This document shows positions 27,044 through 35,583 of a DNA stretch of 64,000 nt, in pieces. The DNA is from Flavobacterium tagetis (GTDB lineage: Bacteria > Bacteroidota > Bacteroidia > Flavobacteriales > Flavobacteriaceae), in NCBI RefSeq assembly GCF_016735615.1, contig NZ_JAERSF010000001.1, positions 1,568,997 through 1,632,996 of the forward strand, in the 5' to 3' direction. Position 1 is the stretch's first letter; each line of letters begins with the position of its first letter. The notes under the pieces were generated by a model that saw only the letters and a list, made by a program, of their open reading frames with translations, ran no database searches and was not told the origin of the DNA. The translations under genes were made by a program, and so were the position numbers.

Positions 27044-27751
27044 CTAGATATTTACTACAGTTCCGATGTTTTCGCCTTCGCAGATTTTCAAAAGGTTTCC
27101 GATTTTATTCATATCAAAAACAACGATTGGCAATTTGTTTTCCTGGCTTAATGTAAATGCAGTAGTGTCCATTACATTTAATCCTTTTTTAAGAACATCA
27201 TCAAACGAGATGAAATCAAATTTTACTGCAGAAGCATTTTTTTCTGGATCAGAATCGTAAACACCATCAACACGAGTTCCTTTTAAAATTACATCAGCAT
27301 TGATTTCGATACCTCTTAAAACTGCAGCAGTATCAGTTGTAAAATATGGATTTCCAGTTCCTGCACCAAAAATTACAATTCTGCCTTTTTCAAGGTGGCG
27401 GTCAGCTCTTCTTTTGATATATGGTTCTGCAATAGATTCCATTTTCAAAGCAGTTTGCAGACGAGTTTTCATTCCTTTATCTTCAAGAGCGCCTTGCAAA
27501 GCCATTCCGTTTATTACAGTTGCAAGCATTCCCATATAATCTCCTTGCACTCTGTCCATTCCTGAGCTTGCTCCGGCAACGCCTCTAAAAATATTTCCTC
27601 CTCCAATAACAATAGCAATTTCTACTCCTTTGTCGTGAATCTGCTTGATTTCATCTGCATATTCGCCTAATCTTTTCGGGTCAATACCGTATTGTAAATC
27701 ACCCATTAGGGCTTCGCCGCTAAGTTTAAGAAGAATTCTTTTATATTTCAT
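27044..27751 (-). CDS. pyrH: UMP kinase
   Basis: A 235-aa uridylate kinase of the amino-acid-kinase fold that makes UDP from UMP. Landmarks are the start [13 protein letters not shown] (4-16), [10 protein letters not shown] (48-57), [20 protein letters not shown], the UMP-site region [16 protein letters not shown] and GVYDSDP. Length is typical. The frr gene follows on the same strand; upstream lies a 190-bp divergent region shared with the thioredoxin-like gene. Confidence 0.96.
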   Translation of the reverse strand: MKYKRILLKLSGEALMGDLQYGIDPKRLGEYADEIKQIHDKGVEIAIVIGGGNIFRGVAGASSGMDRVQGDYMGMLATVINGMALQGALEDKGMKTRLQTALKMESIAEPYIKRRADRHLEKGRIVIFGAGTGNPYFTTDTAAVLRGIEINADVILKGTRVDGVYDSDPEKNASAVKFDFISFDDVLKKGLNVMDTTAFTLSQENKLPIVVFDMNKIGNLLKICEGENIGTVVNI

Positions 27752-27943
27752 GTGTGTGTTGCGTTAATTTGTGCAAATATAGACATATTCTGATTTTTAA
27801 AAATAATGTTTGCAAAAAATTAATTCCTGTTGCAATTTTAGATTTAAAACGGCTTTGCACTTATTTAATTTAAATGTGACAAATGTCATTTTCTCCGTCT
27901 TCCTAAATTTTGTATTTTTATTGTATCCTAAAATGAAACAAAT

Positions 27944-28561
27944 ATGAAAAGCATCGTAGCCAAAGCATTATTCAATAGTCATTCTTATGCTGAATACAGA
28001 AAAATAGTAACAGATTTATTAACCGAAGGAAAATCAACGGGAAACGAACAATCTGAAAGTCTTACCAATTATTCTAAACTGAATGAAGCCAGAATGAACA
28101 GGCTGGAAAAAACGATAACCATTTCAGATTCTATCGCAGAAAAACTTCAAAACTTGGATAATCATTATATCTGGTTGGTGCTTTCTGAAGGTTGGTGCGG
28201 AGATGCTGCTCAAATACTTCCGATTTTAAATAAAATGGCTTTGGCTTCTCATAAAAAAATCGATTTGAGAATTGCATTTCGTGATGAGAATGATGATTTG
28301 ATGAGCCATTATTTAACAAATGGAGGAAGGGCAATTCCAAAAGTAATCGTGATTTGTAAAGAAGCAGGAATAGTTCGTGCCGATTGGGGACCAAGACCAA
28401 AAGGAGCGACCGAATTAATGGAAAAACATAAAAGAGAAGTTGGCGCGATTGACGAAAAAATAAAAACCGATTTACAGTTATGGTATCTGGCAGATAAAGG
28501 AATTTCGGTTCAGGAAGAACTGGTAGAGATTATGGAAAATATTAAATATAATCGCCTTTAA
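27944..28561 (+). CDS. Thioredoxin-family protein with single active-site Cys
   Basis: A 205-aa cytoplasmic protein. The thioredoxin-like core is recognisable from the strand IWLVLSEGWCGDAAQILPIL (about 85-104) and the cis-proline region GGRAIPKVIVI (about 127-137). The active-site position reads WCGDAAQ, with only the first cysteine, so a classical dithiol exchange is not possible; the protein may act by mixed disulfides or bind a partner. The region DWGPRPKGATELM is family-specific. A -7-like TAAATTTTG lies about 40 bp before the ATG. Confidence 0.8.
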   Translation: MKSIVAKALFNSHSYAEYRKIVTDLLTEGKSTGNEQSESLTNYSKLNEARMNRLEKTITISDSIAEKLQNLDNHYIWLVLSEGWCGDAAQILPILNKMALASHKKIDLRIAFRDENDDLMSHYLTNGGRAIPKVIVICKEAGIVRADWGPRPKGATELMEKHKREVGAIDEKIKTDLQLWYLADKGISVQEELVEIMENIKYNRL

Positions 28562-28618
28562 TCGGATTAATGTGTTGATAAACAGATTATTTGTTAATAA
28601 AATTATCTTAAAGTCTTT

Positions 28619-28646
28619 TTGACTTCAATAGATTTTCGTAACTTAG
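28619..28646 (+). promoter_or_regulatory. Putative promoter of short transcript
   Basis: TTG at 28619 and TAACTTAG at 28639-28646 are spaced like a Bacteroidota -33/-7 pair, with one mismatch to TAnnTTTG. Transcription would start near 28653, giving a transcript of about 235 nt ending at the terminator at 28888. Confidence 0.35.
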
Positions 28647-28731
28647 TAAAAGTAAACCCACATCTATTATAGCTTTCAGATTTACTCTTTTTATTGGTGT
28701 TTATTTAATAATAATTAAAAAGTACACTATT

Positions 28732-28809
28732 ATGAAAAAGTTATTCGAAAGATTTTATGATTTCTTTTCTACATTTTTATTTGGAGGAAAGAATGTGCCT
28801 CACTATTAA
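28732..28809 (+). CDS. Possible 25-aa peptide ORF in a short independent transcript
   Basis: An ATG-to-TAA frame of 25 codons. The peptide starts MKKLFERFYDFF and ends GGKNVPHY; it is aromatic and amphipathic, with a basic N-terminus. It sits in the 340-bp gap between the thioredoxin-like gene (+) and the hypothetical gene at 28902 (-), with a possible promoter upstream and a strong terminator 44 bp downstream. The region could equally be a non-coding RNA in which the frame is chance. No other gene is visible in the gap. Confidence 0.4.
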   Translation: MKKLFERFYDFFSTFLFGGKNVPHY

Positions 28810-28852
28810 TTTGAGATGAGTATGGAACAACATTACTTGTTTTAGGAGCTTG

Positions 28853-28888
28853 GCACATTACTTTCAAATATGTAATGTGCTTTTTTTT
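28853..28888 (+). terminator. Strong intrinsic terminator of short transcript
   Basis: GCACATTAC (28853-28861) pairs perfectly with GTAATGTGC (28872-28880), followed by eight T. It lies about 290 bp from the end of the thioredoxin-like gene, far enough to suggest a separate transcript. On the minus strand it would sit 14 bp beyond the stop codon of the 28902 gene but lacks a T run in that direction. Confidence 0.85.
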
Positions 28889-28901
28889 CACACCAAAATA
28901 T

Positions 28902-29468
28902 TTAGTTTGTTTCTGATGATGAGTAATAAAAGAAATCCTGAAGAGTTATTCCGAAAGAAATGCTGCCAACGCTTTTTTGATTGTGAAGTGGAAAATCATA
29001 ATCACAGATTTCTGCAAAAATTATAAAATCGTCTGAGCCAATTCCGAGTTTTAATTTTTTGTATTCTCCATTCAAATCGCCTCGTCCTATGGCGAAACCT
29101 TTTCCGTAACCAGCCTGTAGCATAATTCGTGTTTCTGGTCCTACTTTTGGATTTATACCAAGATTTAAAAATACTGGAACAGCTACAAGTTTATCATCCC
29201 ATTTATAGTCAATACCACTGTGAAGACCTAATGTGAGCCATTTTTTATAGTGAACTCCGTACCCAATTTTTGAACCTAAACCATTTGGGACAAGAAAAGC
29301 ATTTGTGGATATTGATCCTGTACCGTAATATGAATCGTCTGTGTTATTTGGGTTTCCTGTTATAGAAACAGCAAAGTCAAATTGTGCGTATGTGAATTTA
29401 GTTGCCTGACTATGTATAAATGAATTAAAAAAGGTAATAAATGCGATAGTCAGTAAAATTCTCTTCAT
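28902..29468 (-). CDS. Secreted/outer-membrane beta-barrel-like protein, hypothetical
   Basis: A 188-aa protein with a signal peptide (MKRILLTIAFITFFNSFIHSQ is the export region, cleavage near residue 20). The rest alternates polar and hydrophobic residues with many Gly/Tyr, as in small eight-stranded barrels (LGLHSGIDYKWDDKLVAVPV, IMLQAGYGKGFAIG). It lies 8 bp after truB on the same strand and probably shares the uppP-truB transcript. I recognise no named family. Confidence 0.65.
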   Translation of the reverse strand: MKRILLTIAFITFFNSFIHSQATKFTYAQFDFAVSITGNPNNTDDSYYGTGSISTNAFLVPNGLGSKIGYGVHYKKWLTLGLHSGIDYKWDDKLVAVPVFLNLGINPKVGPETRIMLQAGYGKGFAIGRGDLNGEYKKLKLGIGSDDFIIFAEICDYDFPLHNQKSVGSISFGITLQDFFYYSSSETN

Positions 29469-29476
29469 ATACGGTT

Positions 29477-30172
29477 TTATTTTTTCAGGAGTTCTTCTTC
29501 AAATAAAGTAATATCGATTGCATTTTTTACATCGTAATCGCCAATTTTTGTTCGGCGTAAAACAGTTAAATGCGAACCAGAATTCATGGCTTTTCCAAAA
29601 TCGTAAGCAAGAGAACGAATGTAAGTTCCTTTGGAACAAACTACTCTAAAATCTACTTCTGGCAATGCAATTCTAGTAATTTCAAATTCGTGAATAGTAG
29701 TTTTTCTGCTTTCAATTTCGATAGATTCTCCAGCACGCGCATGCTCGTACAAACGAACTCCGTCTTTTTTAATGGCAGAAAAGATAGGCGGTTTTTGGTC
29801 AATTTCTCCTAAGAACTGTTTTACCGTTTCATGAATTAAAGTTTCATCAATATGATCTGTTGGAAAAGTTTGATCGATTTCTGTTTCTAGATCATAAGAT
29901 GGAGTAGTAGCTCCAATATAAAATGTGCCCGTATATTCTTTTGCCTGACCTTGAAGTTCAGCGATTCTTTTAGTGAATTTTCCTGTGCAGATTAATAAAA
30001 GTCCAGTTGCCAAAGGATCTAAAGTTCCTGCATGGCCAATTTTGAACTTTTTTGGAAGTCCAACTTTATTAATTAAAAGGTATTTTAATTTATTGACAGC
30101 TTGAAATGAACTCCATTTTAAAGGTTTGTCAATCAATAAAACTTGTCCTTCTAAATATTCTTCAGGTGTCAT
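29477..30172 (-). CDS. truB: tRNA pseudouridine(55) synthase TruB
   Basis: A 231-aa enzyme that makes pseudouridine 55 in the tRNA T-loop. The catalytic motif GHAGTLDPLATGLL (46-59) carries Asp52, and VCSKGTYIRSLAYDFG is the second conserved block. The protein lacks a long C-terminal PUA domain, as in many Bacteroidota. Its start overlaps the uppP stop by one base, indicating translational coupling. Confidence 0.95.
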   Translation of the reverse strand: MTPEEYLEGQVLLIDKPLKWSSFQAVNKLKYLLINKVGLPKKFKIGHAGTLDPLATGLLLICTGKFTKRIAELQGQAKEYTGTFYIGATTPSYDLETEIDQTFPTDHIDETLIHETVKQFLGEIDQKPPIFSAIKKDGVRLYEHARAGESIEIESRKTTIHEFEITRIALPEVDFRVVCSKGTYIRSLAYDFGKAMNSGSHLTVLRRTKIGDYDVKNAIDITLFEEELLKK

Positions 30173-30969
30173 TATATAATGGTAAGCGGATGAATGAAAA
30201 AGTGAATCAATAACAAAATGATTCCGGCAATGATTCGGTAATAACCAAAAACTTTGAATCCGTTTTTAGTCAAAAATCCGATGAAAGTTTTAATAGCTAA
30301 CAATGCGACAGCAAAAGCGACAATATTACCAATAACCAACATGTTTACTTGATCGTGAGACAATTCAAAACCTGCTTTGTAATAATCATAGCATTTTTTT
30401 GCAGTTGCTCCTAACATAGTTGGAACAGCTAAAAAAAATGAAAATTCTGCAGCAGAAGTTCTAGTCAATTTTTGCGCCATACCTCCAACGATACTTGCAC
30501 CGCTTCGAGAAACTCCAGGAATCATGGCAAGACACTGGAATAAGCCAATCTTGAAAGCTTTGGCATAAGTAATTTCAGCAGAAACTTCTGGATCGTTTGG
30601 TTTGTTGAACCATTCGTCTACTTTTAATAGAATAATACCTCCAATTAAAAGGGAAATGGCAACTGTAACGGGATTTTCTAATAAGCCATCGATAAAATCA
30701 CTTAATAATAATCCTAAAACAGCTGCAGGAATAAAAGCAACAAGAAGTTTAAAGTAAAAATCAAAAGTTTGAAAGAAACGTTTGAAGTATAAAATAACAA
30801 CTGAAAGTATCGCGCCAAGCTGAATTACAATAGTAAAAAGTTTAGTGAAATCGTCATGAGCGATTCCGAAAAAAGAAGAAGCAATAATCATGTGTCCTGT
30901 AGAAGAAACAGGCAAAAACTCTGTAATTCCTTCAATAATGGCAAGAACAATAGCTTGTAATGTATTCAT
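30172..30969 (-). CDS. uppP: Undecaprenyl-diphosphatase UppP (BacA)
   Basis: A 265-aa multi-pass inner-membrane enzyme that dephosphorylates undecaprenyl pyrophosphate to recycle the lipid carrier for peptidoglycan and polysaccharide synthesis. Both signature regions are present: [16 protein letters not shown] (13-28) and [10 protein letters not shown] (about 149-158), which supply the catalytic Glu, His and Arg. It lies in a minus-strand block ftsX-DUF3098-uppP-truB that I know as a common Flavobacteriia order. Confidence 0.95.
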   Translation of the reverse strand: MNTLQAIVLAIIEGITEFLPVSSTGHMIIASSFFGIAHDDFTKLFTIVIQLGAILSVVILYFKRFFQTFDFYFKLLVAFIPAAVLGLLLSDFIDGLLENPVTVAISLLIGGIILLKVDEWFNKPNDPEVSAEITYAKAFKIGLFQCLAMIPGVSRSGASIVGGMAQKLTRTSAAEFSFFLAVPTMLGATAKKCYDYYKAGFELSHDQVNMLVIGNIVAFAVALLAIKTFIGFLTKNGFKVFGYYRIIAGIILLLIHFFIHPLTII

Positions 30970-31072
30970 TTAATTTAGATTATTAGATTTTTAGACTTTT
31001 CAGACTCCTTAGATTTAAAAAGATTAATTTAATAATCTAAAGATCTAAGAAGTCTAAACTGTCTAAAAAAGT

Positions 31073-31330
31073 CTATTTAGATTTTTTGAATATAGAATAA
31101 ATCGTGATTCCAAAACCGATTAAAACAGTTGTTGGCGCTAAACGAATACGTCTAAAGTTGAAAATGTCTTCATTAAAAACATTTGGATCTTTGCTTCCTC
31201 CACCAGACATTAAAATAAATCCTAATGCAATTACAGCGATACCAATCAATAAAATTTTATAATTGATGCTGTCAAAAAGGAATTCCTGTTTTTGAACTTG
31301 TTGTTCTTCTTTATTATTGTTGTTTTTCAT
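31073..31330 (-). CDS. DUF3098 domain membrane protein
   Basis: An 85-aa protein with two hydrophobic helices (about 26-42 and 63-80) separated by a loop containing GGSKDPNVF and FNFRRIRLAPTTVLIG, the DUF3098 signature. Function is unknown. It consistently sits between ftsX and uppP in Flavobacteriia, which points to a link with cell-envelope synthesis or division. About 100 bp separate it from each neighbour. Confidence 0.85.
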   Translation of the reverse strand: MKNNNNKEEQQVQKQEFLFDSINYKILLIGIAVIALGFILMSGGGSKDPNVFNEDIFNFRRIRLAPTTVLIGFGITIYSIFKKSK

Positions 31331-31437
31331 TTTTATCTTTTGTTAAACTCAGCAAAGCTAAGGTTGTTTATTTGTTAGCCTGAGCGGAGTCGAAGGCATT
31401 TGTTACTGAGAGGTTAAAACTGAGACTGAATCTTATA

Positions 31438-32313
31438 TTAGTAAAGATCGTCAGTTCTTAAATTCAAGAAACGTTGCGTTGCAAAATGCGTACTTACCCA
31501 AGTAATTAGAACTCCTAATCCGAAAACGGCAACTAAAACTAAACCAGTCAAAGCTTTGTCTTCAAGAATTCCTAAACCAGGAAAATTAGTGTCTACATAT
31601 AGTAAAAGTGCGATTAAAGCAATAATAGCTAAACCTGCACCAAGCATTCCAAGTTTTACGCTTCGCATTACAAATGGTTTACGGATAAATGCTTTTGTAG
31701 CTCCAACCATCTGCATGGTTTTGATAATAAAACGATTTGAATGTATCGATAAACGTAGCGAACTGTTGATTAATAAGACAGCAATTACAGTCAAGAAACC
31801 GCTGATAATCAAAATCCACATACTTACTTTTCTAATGTTATCATTTACAAGATTTACCAATTGTTTGTCATAAACAATATCAGAAATCATCGTGTTTTTA
31901 CGAAAGTTACTTTCAATTTTAACGATGCTGTCTCTTTCTACGTAATCTGCTTTTAAGTGAATATCGTATGAATTCAATAACGGATTTTCTCCTAAAAAGG
32001 TTAAAAAGTCTTCTCCGATGATGTCAGTGTGGTCTTTTGCAGCTTTTTCTTTGGTTACATAAACAAAAGATCTTGCAAAAGGAGCTCTTTTAAGTTCTGT
32101 ATTAAATGCTTTGATAATACTATCATTCGCTTCATTTTTGAAGAAAACTGTCATGGCGATTTTTTCTTTAAAATCGTCAGCCAATTGTTTAGAATTAATG
32201 ATGAATAATCCCAGTACTCCCAAAAGGAATAAAACCAAGAATACACTTAATACTACCGAAAAATAAGAGGAAATTAACCTGCGCTTTTGAAATTTATCAA
32301 AGTTAGAACTCAT
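31438..32313 (-). CDS. ftsX: Cell division protein FtsX (permease)
   Basis: A 291-aa permease with one N-terminal helix (about 20-40), an extracytoplasmic domain (about 45-165) and three C-terminal helices including the FtsX core (MVGATKAFIRKPFVMRSVKLG). FtsX normally works with the ATPase FtsE to regulate septal peptidoglycan hydrolases; ftsE is not adjacent here, which is usual in Bacteroidota. The gene is the first of the ftsX-DUF3098-uppP-truB block. Confidence 0.88.
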   Translation of the reverse strand: MSSNFDKFQKRRLISSYFSVVLSVFLVLFLLGVLGLFIINSKQLADDFKEKIAMTVFFKNEANDSIIKAFNTELKRAPFARSFVYVTKEKAAKDHTDIIGEDFLTFLGENPLLNSYDIHLKADYVERDSIVKIESNFRKNTMISDIVYDKQLVNLVNDNIRKVSMWILIISGFLTVIAVLLINSSLRLSIHSNRFIIKTMQMVGATKAFIRKPFVMRSVKLGMLGAGLAIIALIALLLYVDTNFPGLGILEDKALTGLVLVAVFGLGVLITWVSTHFATQRFLNLRTDDLY

Positions 32314-32711
32314 AGATACTTAAATTATGTGGTAAAAATAATAAAGAATTTCTTTATTTAAAGTTAATAACAAACTTTTATACTTAAAAGTACGATTTAA
32401 ATCTCGAATAAAAGTTTATTTAATCCCAAAGTGTGCAAGGTTTTATGTAAAGTTTCTAAACAAAGCTTATTTAATCTCGCAAAGTAGCAGAGTCGCAAAG
32501 TAAAAAGTATAGCCACAGATTAAAAGGATTAAAATGATTTTTTAAATCTGTGTAAACCCTTTAATCTGTGGCAGAAAAACGCAAAACCTTTCGCAAGGTT
32601 CGCAAAGTATAAAGTATAGCCACAGATTAAAAAGATTAAAATGATTTTTTAAAATCTGTGTAAATCCTTTAATCTGTGGCAAAAAATAAAGCTTAGAGTA
32701 TGTATTGTATT
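32314..32711. repeat. 577-bp gap (32314-32890), left part: duplicated GCCACAGATTAAA inverted repeats
   Basis: No ORF is visible here. Two copies of one palindromic unit, at 32512-32572 and 32619-32680, are spaced about 108 bp apart. Each has an arm GCCACAGATTAAAA(A/G)GATT and an inverse arm ending TTAATCTGTGGC. Between them are CGCAAAG-type short repeats (32475, 32587, 32600). The unit belongs to the same family as 8899-9035. Confidence 0.85.
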
Positions 32712-32717
32712 TTAAAT

Positions 32718-32802
32718 ATAGCCCGTGGTTTCAACCACGGGTACACAACCATAGCACGCAGAATATGCAAATACGTTTCCCGTGGTTGAAACCACGGGCT
32801 AT
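32718..32802. repeat. REP-like pair of CCCGTGG palindromes in inverted orientation
   Basis: ATAGCCCGTGGTTTCAACCA (then CGGG) at 32718-32741 is itself a hairpin, and an inverse copy ending CCACGGGCTAT lies at 32779-32802. This paired arrangement resembles bacterial REP/BIME elements. Its GC content is much higher than its surroundings. No REP-associated transposase is seen in the window. Confidence 0.85.
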
Positions 32803-32890
32803 GTTTGACAAGAAGATAAAACTAACTTGAAAGTTTTAAAATTGGTTGAACAAAAACTTAGCAACTTAGTATCTCAGAACCTTAGAATCT

Positions 32891-33487
32891 TTATTTAACC
32901 TTATAAACTTCAATGCTTTTTAGCCAATAAACATGACGCGGTCCAGTTTTAATATCGTTTTTGCAAATCGCGATCATCTCGCCATTTTTAACCGGTTTTC
33001 CATTTTCTTCAAAAAGGATATAGGCATTTTCTCCTGTTGGATTATTGAAAAGTTCTGCCCATGAAAAAGTAGCTTTATAATCATCTGAAGCTCTTGCAAC
33101 AATATAGAAGTTTCTGTCTTTATGCCCGTTTTGTTTGATTTTGGCTTTTTCTAAAATATCTTTCAAAAGAACACCTTTGCATATTTTATTGTCTTTTTTT
33201 ACTTCACCGCTTTGACAGACTACTTTAAAATCATCAAGCGTAACAACTTTCATCTTTTTTAAAGAATCAACCGTTAAGTTTAAAGGAAACTCGACATCAC
33301 CTTTTACTTCTATAGAATGATTTACCATTTTTAAACTGTCTTCGGGAGTTAAAACAGGATGTTTGTCATTGTCTGTTTTTGCGATTTTTTCTGTAGTAAC
33401 AGTTTCTTCTCTGTCTTTCTTAGAAGAATTGCACATGGCGCATGAAAATGCAATCAGTAAAACGAGAATATAATTTTGTGTTTTCAT
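32891..33487 (-). CDS. Exported molybdopterin-dependent oxidoreductase-domain protein
   Basis: A 198-aa protein with a lipoprotein-like export signal (AFSCAMCNSS, Cys16 or Cys19). The mature part resembles the sulfite-oxidase-type molybdopterin-binding domain: FPLNLTVDSLKKMK, then Cys91 in VVCQSG at the position of the Mo-ligating cysteine, GVLLKDILEKAKI, ATFSWAEL and a C-terminal GPRHVYWLKSIEVYK. It is shorter than full sulfite oxidases, so cofactor binding may be reduced or need a partner. It lies last in a block with two TonB-dependent receptors and a ModE-like regulator. Confidence 0.75.
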   Translation of the reverse strand: MKTQNYILVLLIAFSCAMCNSSKKDREETVTTEKIAKTDNDKHPVLTPEDSLKMVNHSIEVKGDVEFPLNLTVDSLKKMKVVTLDDFKVVCQSGEVKKDNKICKGVLLKDILEKAKIKQNGHKDRNFYIVARASDDYKATFSWAELFNNPTGENAYILFEENGKPVKNGEMIAICKNDIKTGPRHVYWLKSIEVYKVK

Positions 33488-33506
33488 AATAAATATAATT
33501 TTTGAA

Positions 33507-35510
33507 TTAGTTGAAATTGAAAAAACGAAGGGTTACAAAAAAATTGCGTCCTTCTTCTGGATAGCCTTCTACAAGACTGTAATTTTTATCGAATATGTTG
33601 TTAACTCCGGCATCTAAACTGAAATTTTTAGAGATTTTTGTGGAGCCATATAAATTTAAAATCGTATAATCTGGAACTCGCGCACCATAACTTGTACTGA
33701 AACGAGGCGAATTGAATTCGGCATTGGCAATTAATCGAAGAATTTTAATTGGGCTATATTCTAAAGTTCCCATTACTTTCGTGTTCGGAACATCTGTAAA
33801 ATGAATATTTGGGTTGGTTATGTTTTTTCTTTCGATATACGTATAATTCAAATTTAGAGACCAGTTTTCTAAAATAGCATAATTTAATTGCGCTTCAATC
33901 CCTTTATAATCGGCTTCGCCAAAATTCTGCATTTGCGATTTTCCTGGTTCAACATTACTTACACTCAATATCGCATCTGAAAGCGAACTATAGAAAAGTG
34001 CTGTTTGGAAAGTGATTTTCTCGAAAAGATTGGCCGTATAATTCAATTCGTAATTGATTGCTTTTTCAGGTTTTAAATCTGGATTCGGAATCGCAGTTCC
34101 CATTCTATACGAATATCGGTCCTTAATAGTTGCAAATCTGGTTTTTTGAGAAACGGTCGCGCCTAGTTTTTGCTGATTATTTAATTGATAGAAAAATCCA
34201 ACTTGCGCATTAAAAGCATCACTTGCTCCTGCATCTGGATAATCTGAAATTACTTTTGTAGTGCTATTATAATCTTCGGCTTCATTGTTTTTTCGAATGT
34301 TATAACTAATACCCGGAATTACGGTAAACTTTGAACTGACTTTATAAACATCTTCAATTCCAATTAAAACCGTATTGTCTATAAAATGACGAACGGGTTC
34401 GCCCAGATTGTTCTCACGGTGAACGTCTTCTTTAAAATGAAAAGCAATTTTTAAATCATTTTTCGGAATTATTTTGGTGTTATATTCTAAGTTTCCTCCG
34501 AAGGTATAATCGTTGTAAATACTTTCAAAAGCATAAGGTTTTGTTTGTGTCGAATAAGTAGCATCGTCGTAACTATCGAGAGTATTCTTAAATCGATCAA
34601 AATATAATCTGGTTTTGAAACTATTTTTATCATCAAAAGCAGAATTCGAAATAAAATAAAAACTTTCTTTATCCCAGTTGGGCCATTGCCAATAACGAGG
34701 TTTTAGCAAAAGCGAATTTTGTGTGTCGTAACCCGTATAAACAGGATTTCCTTTTTCACCTTGCTGATTGATGTATCCAATGGCGTATTCGTTTTTTTCA
34801 GTTGGAGTCCACCCGACTTTAAAACTAATTTTTTGATCTGTTCGATATGAATTGTCTCGTTGTCCGCCATTTTCATTTGCTGTCGGAATAAAATTAGAAG
34901 ACATTCTATAGGAGTTCCTGTCCAAATAAGAGAAACCTCCTTGAAAATAGAATTTTCCTAAATTCGAGCCAATATTTACATTTCCTCTGTATCCGTTCTC
35001 GTTAATCATTCCTAAAGAGCCATCATATTCCAACTTTTTAGAAGGTTTTCTAGAAACCAGATTGATTGCGCCTCCAAGCGAGTTTGGTCCATAAAGAACA
35101 GATGAAAATCCTTTTGAAACATCGACCGCAGCCAAATCAAAAGTGGTAAATCTAGCCAAATCGACATAACCGTCATATGGAACATAAACTGGAATTCCGT
35201 CCATGTAAACAGGAACTTGTCTTAAATCGAAACCTCGAACAGAAACCATAGATTCGTTTCTTGGTCCAGAAGCGGATAAGCTGACTCCAGGCAGCATATT
35301 TAAAGCTTTTGAAACCTCCATTTTATTTTGAGATTCCATTGCTTTCGAAGTTATTCTATTTAAAGTGTCTTTGTTTTGATGATTGGTAATAACGACTTCT
35401 CCAAGATTAAAGACGTTTGAAATTTTGAGTGAATCTGGGGTTTTCGGATTGTTTTGCTGTGCAAATCCGATAAGCGGAAATAGCAGAAAGATTAATAATT
35501 TTGGTTTCAT
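33507..35510 (-). CDS. TonB-dependent receptor (667 aa)
   Basis: An outer-membrane active transporter. A signal peptide (about 1-17) is followed by a plug domain (about 30-150: NKMEVSKALNMLPGV, VSVRGFDLRQVPVYMDGIPV, YGPNSLGGAINLVS) and a 22-strand barrel with an aromatic last strand (FFVTLRFFNFN). Length and plug order are those of small siderophore/metal receptors without a carboxypeptidase-like extension. It is preceded by one copy of the palindrome CAGTAT-N12-ATACTG and followed 19 bp later by the molybdopterin-domain gene. Substrate is inferred only from context: molybdate or a metal chelate. Confidence 0.88.
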   Translation of the reverse strand: MKPKLLIFLLFPLIGFAQQNNPKTPDSLKISNVFNLGEVVITNHQNKDTLNRITSKAMESQNKMEVSKALNMLPGVSLSASGPRNESMVSVRGFDLRQVPVYMDGIPVYVPYDGYVDLARFTTFDLAAVDVSKGFSSVLYGPNSLGGAINLVSRKPSKKLEYDGSLGMINENGYRGNVNIGSNLGKFYFQGGFSYLDRNSYRMSSNFIPTANENGGQRDNSYRTDQKISFKVGWTPTEKNEYAIGYINQQGEKGNPVYTGYDTQNSLLLKPRYWQWPNWDKESFYFISNSAFDDKNSFKTRLYFDRFKNTLDSYDDATYSTQTKPYAFESIYNDYTFGGNLEYNTKIIPKNDLKIAFHFKEDVHRENNLGEPVRHFIDNTVLIGIEDVYKVSSKFTVIPGISYNIRKNNEAEDYNSTTKVISDYPDAGASDAFNAQVGFFYQLNNQQKLGATVSQKTRFATIKDRYSYRMGTAIPNPDLKPEKAINYELNYTANLFEKITFQTALFYSSLSDAILSVSNVEPGKSQMQNFGEADYKGIEAQLNYAILENWSLNLNYTYIERKNITNPNIHFTDVPNTKVMGTLEYSPIKILRLIANAEFNSPRFSTSYGARVPDYTILNLYGSTKISKNFSLDAGVNNIFDKNYSLVEGYPEEGRNFFVTLRFFNFN

Positions 35511-35524
35511 AAAAATAGTTTTTT

Positions 35525-35548
35525 CAGTATGTTTTAAAATGAATACTG
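35525..35548. promoter_or_regulatory. Putative operator CAGTAT-N12-ATACTG, copy 1
   Basis: A 24-bp imperfect palindrome (core GTTTTAAAAT) 15 bp upstream of the 667-aa receptor start. The same sequence occurs twice upstream of the 851-aa receptor. Exact conservation across two promoters points to a transcription-factor site. Confidence 0.6.
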
Positions 35549-35583
35549 CTGATTAAAAATAGTTTTTTTGGTTAATTTTCTTT

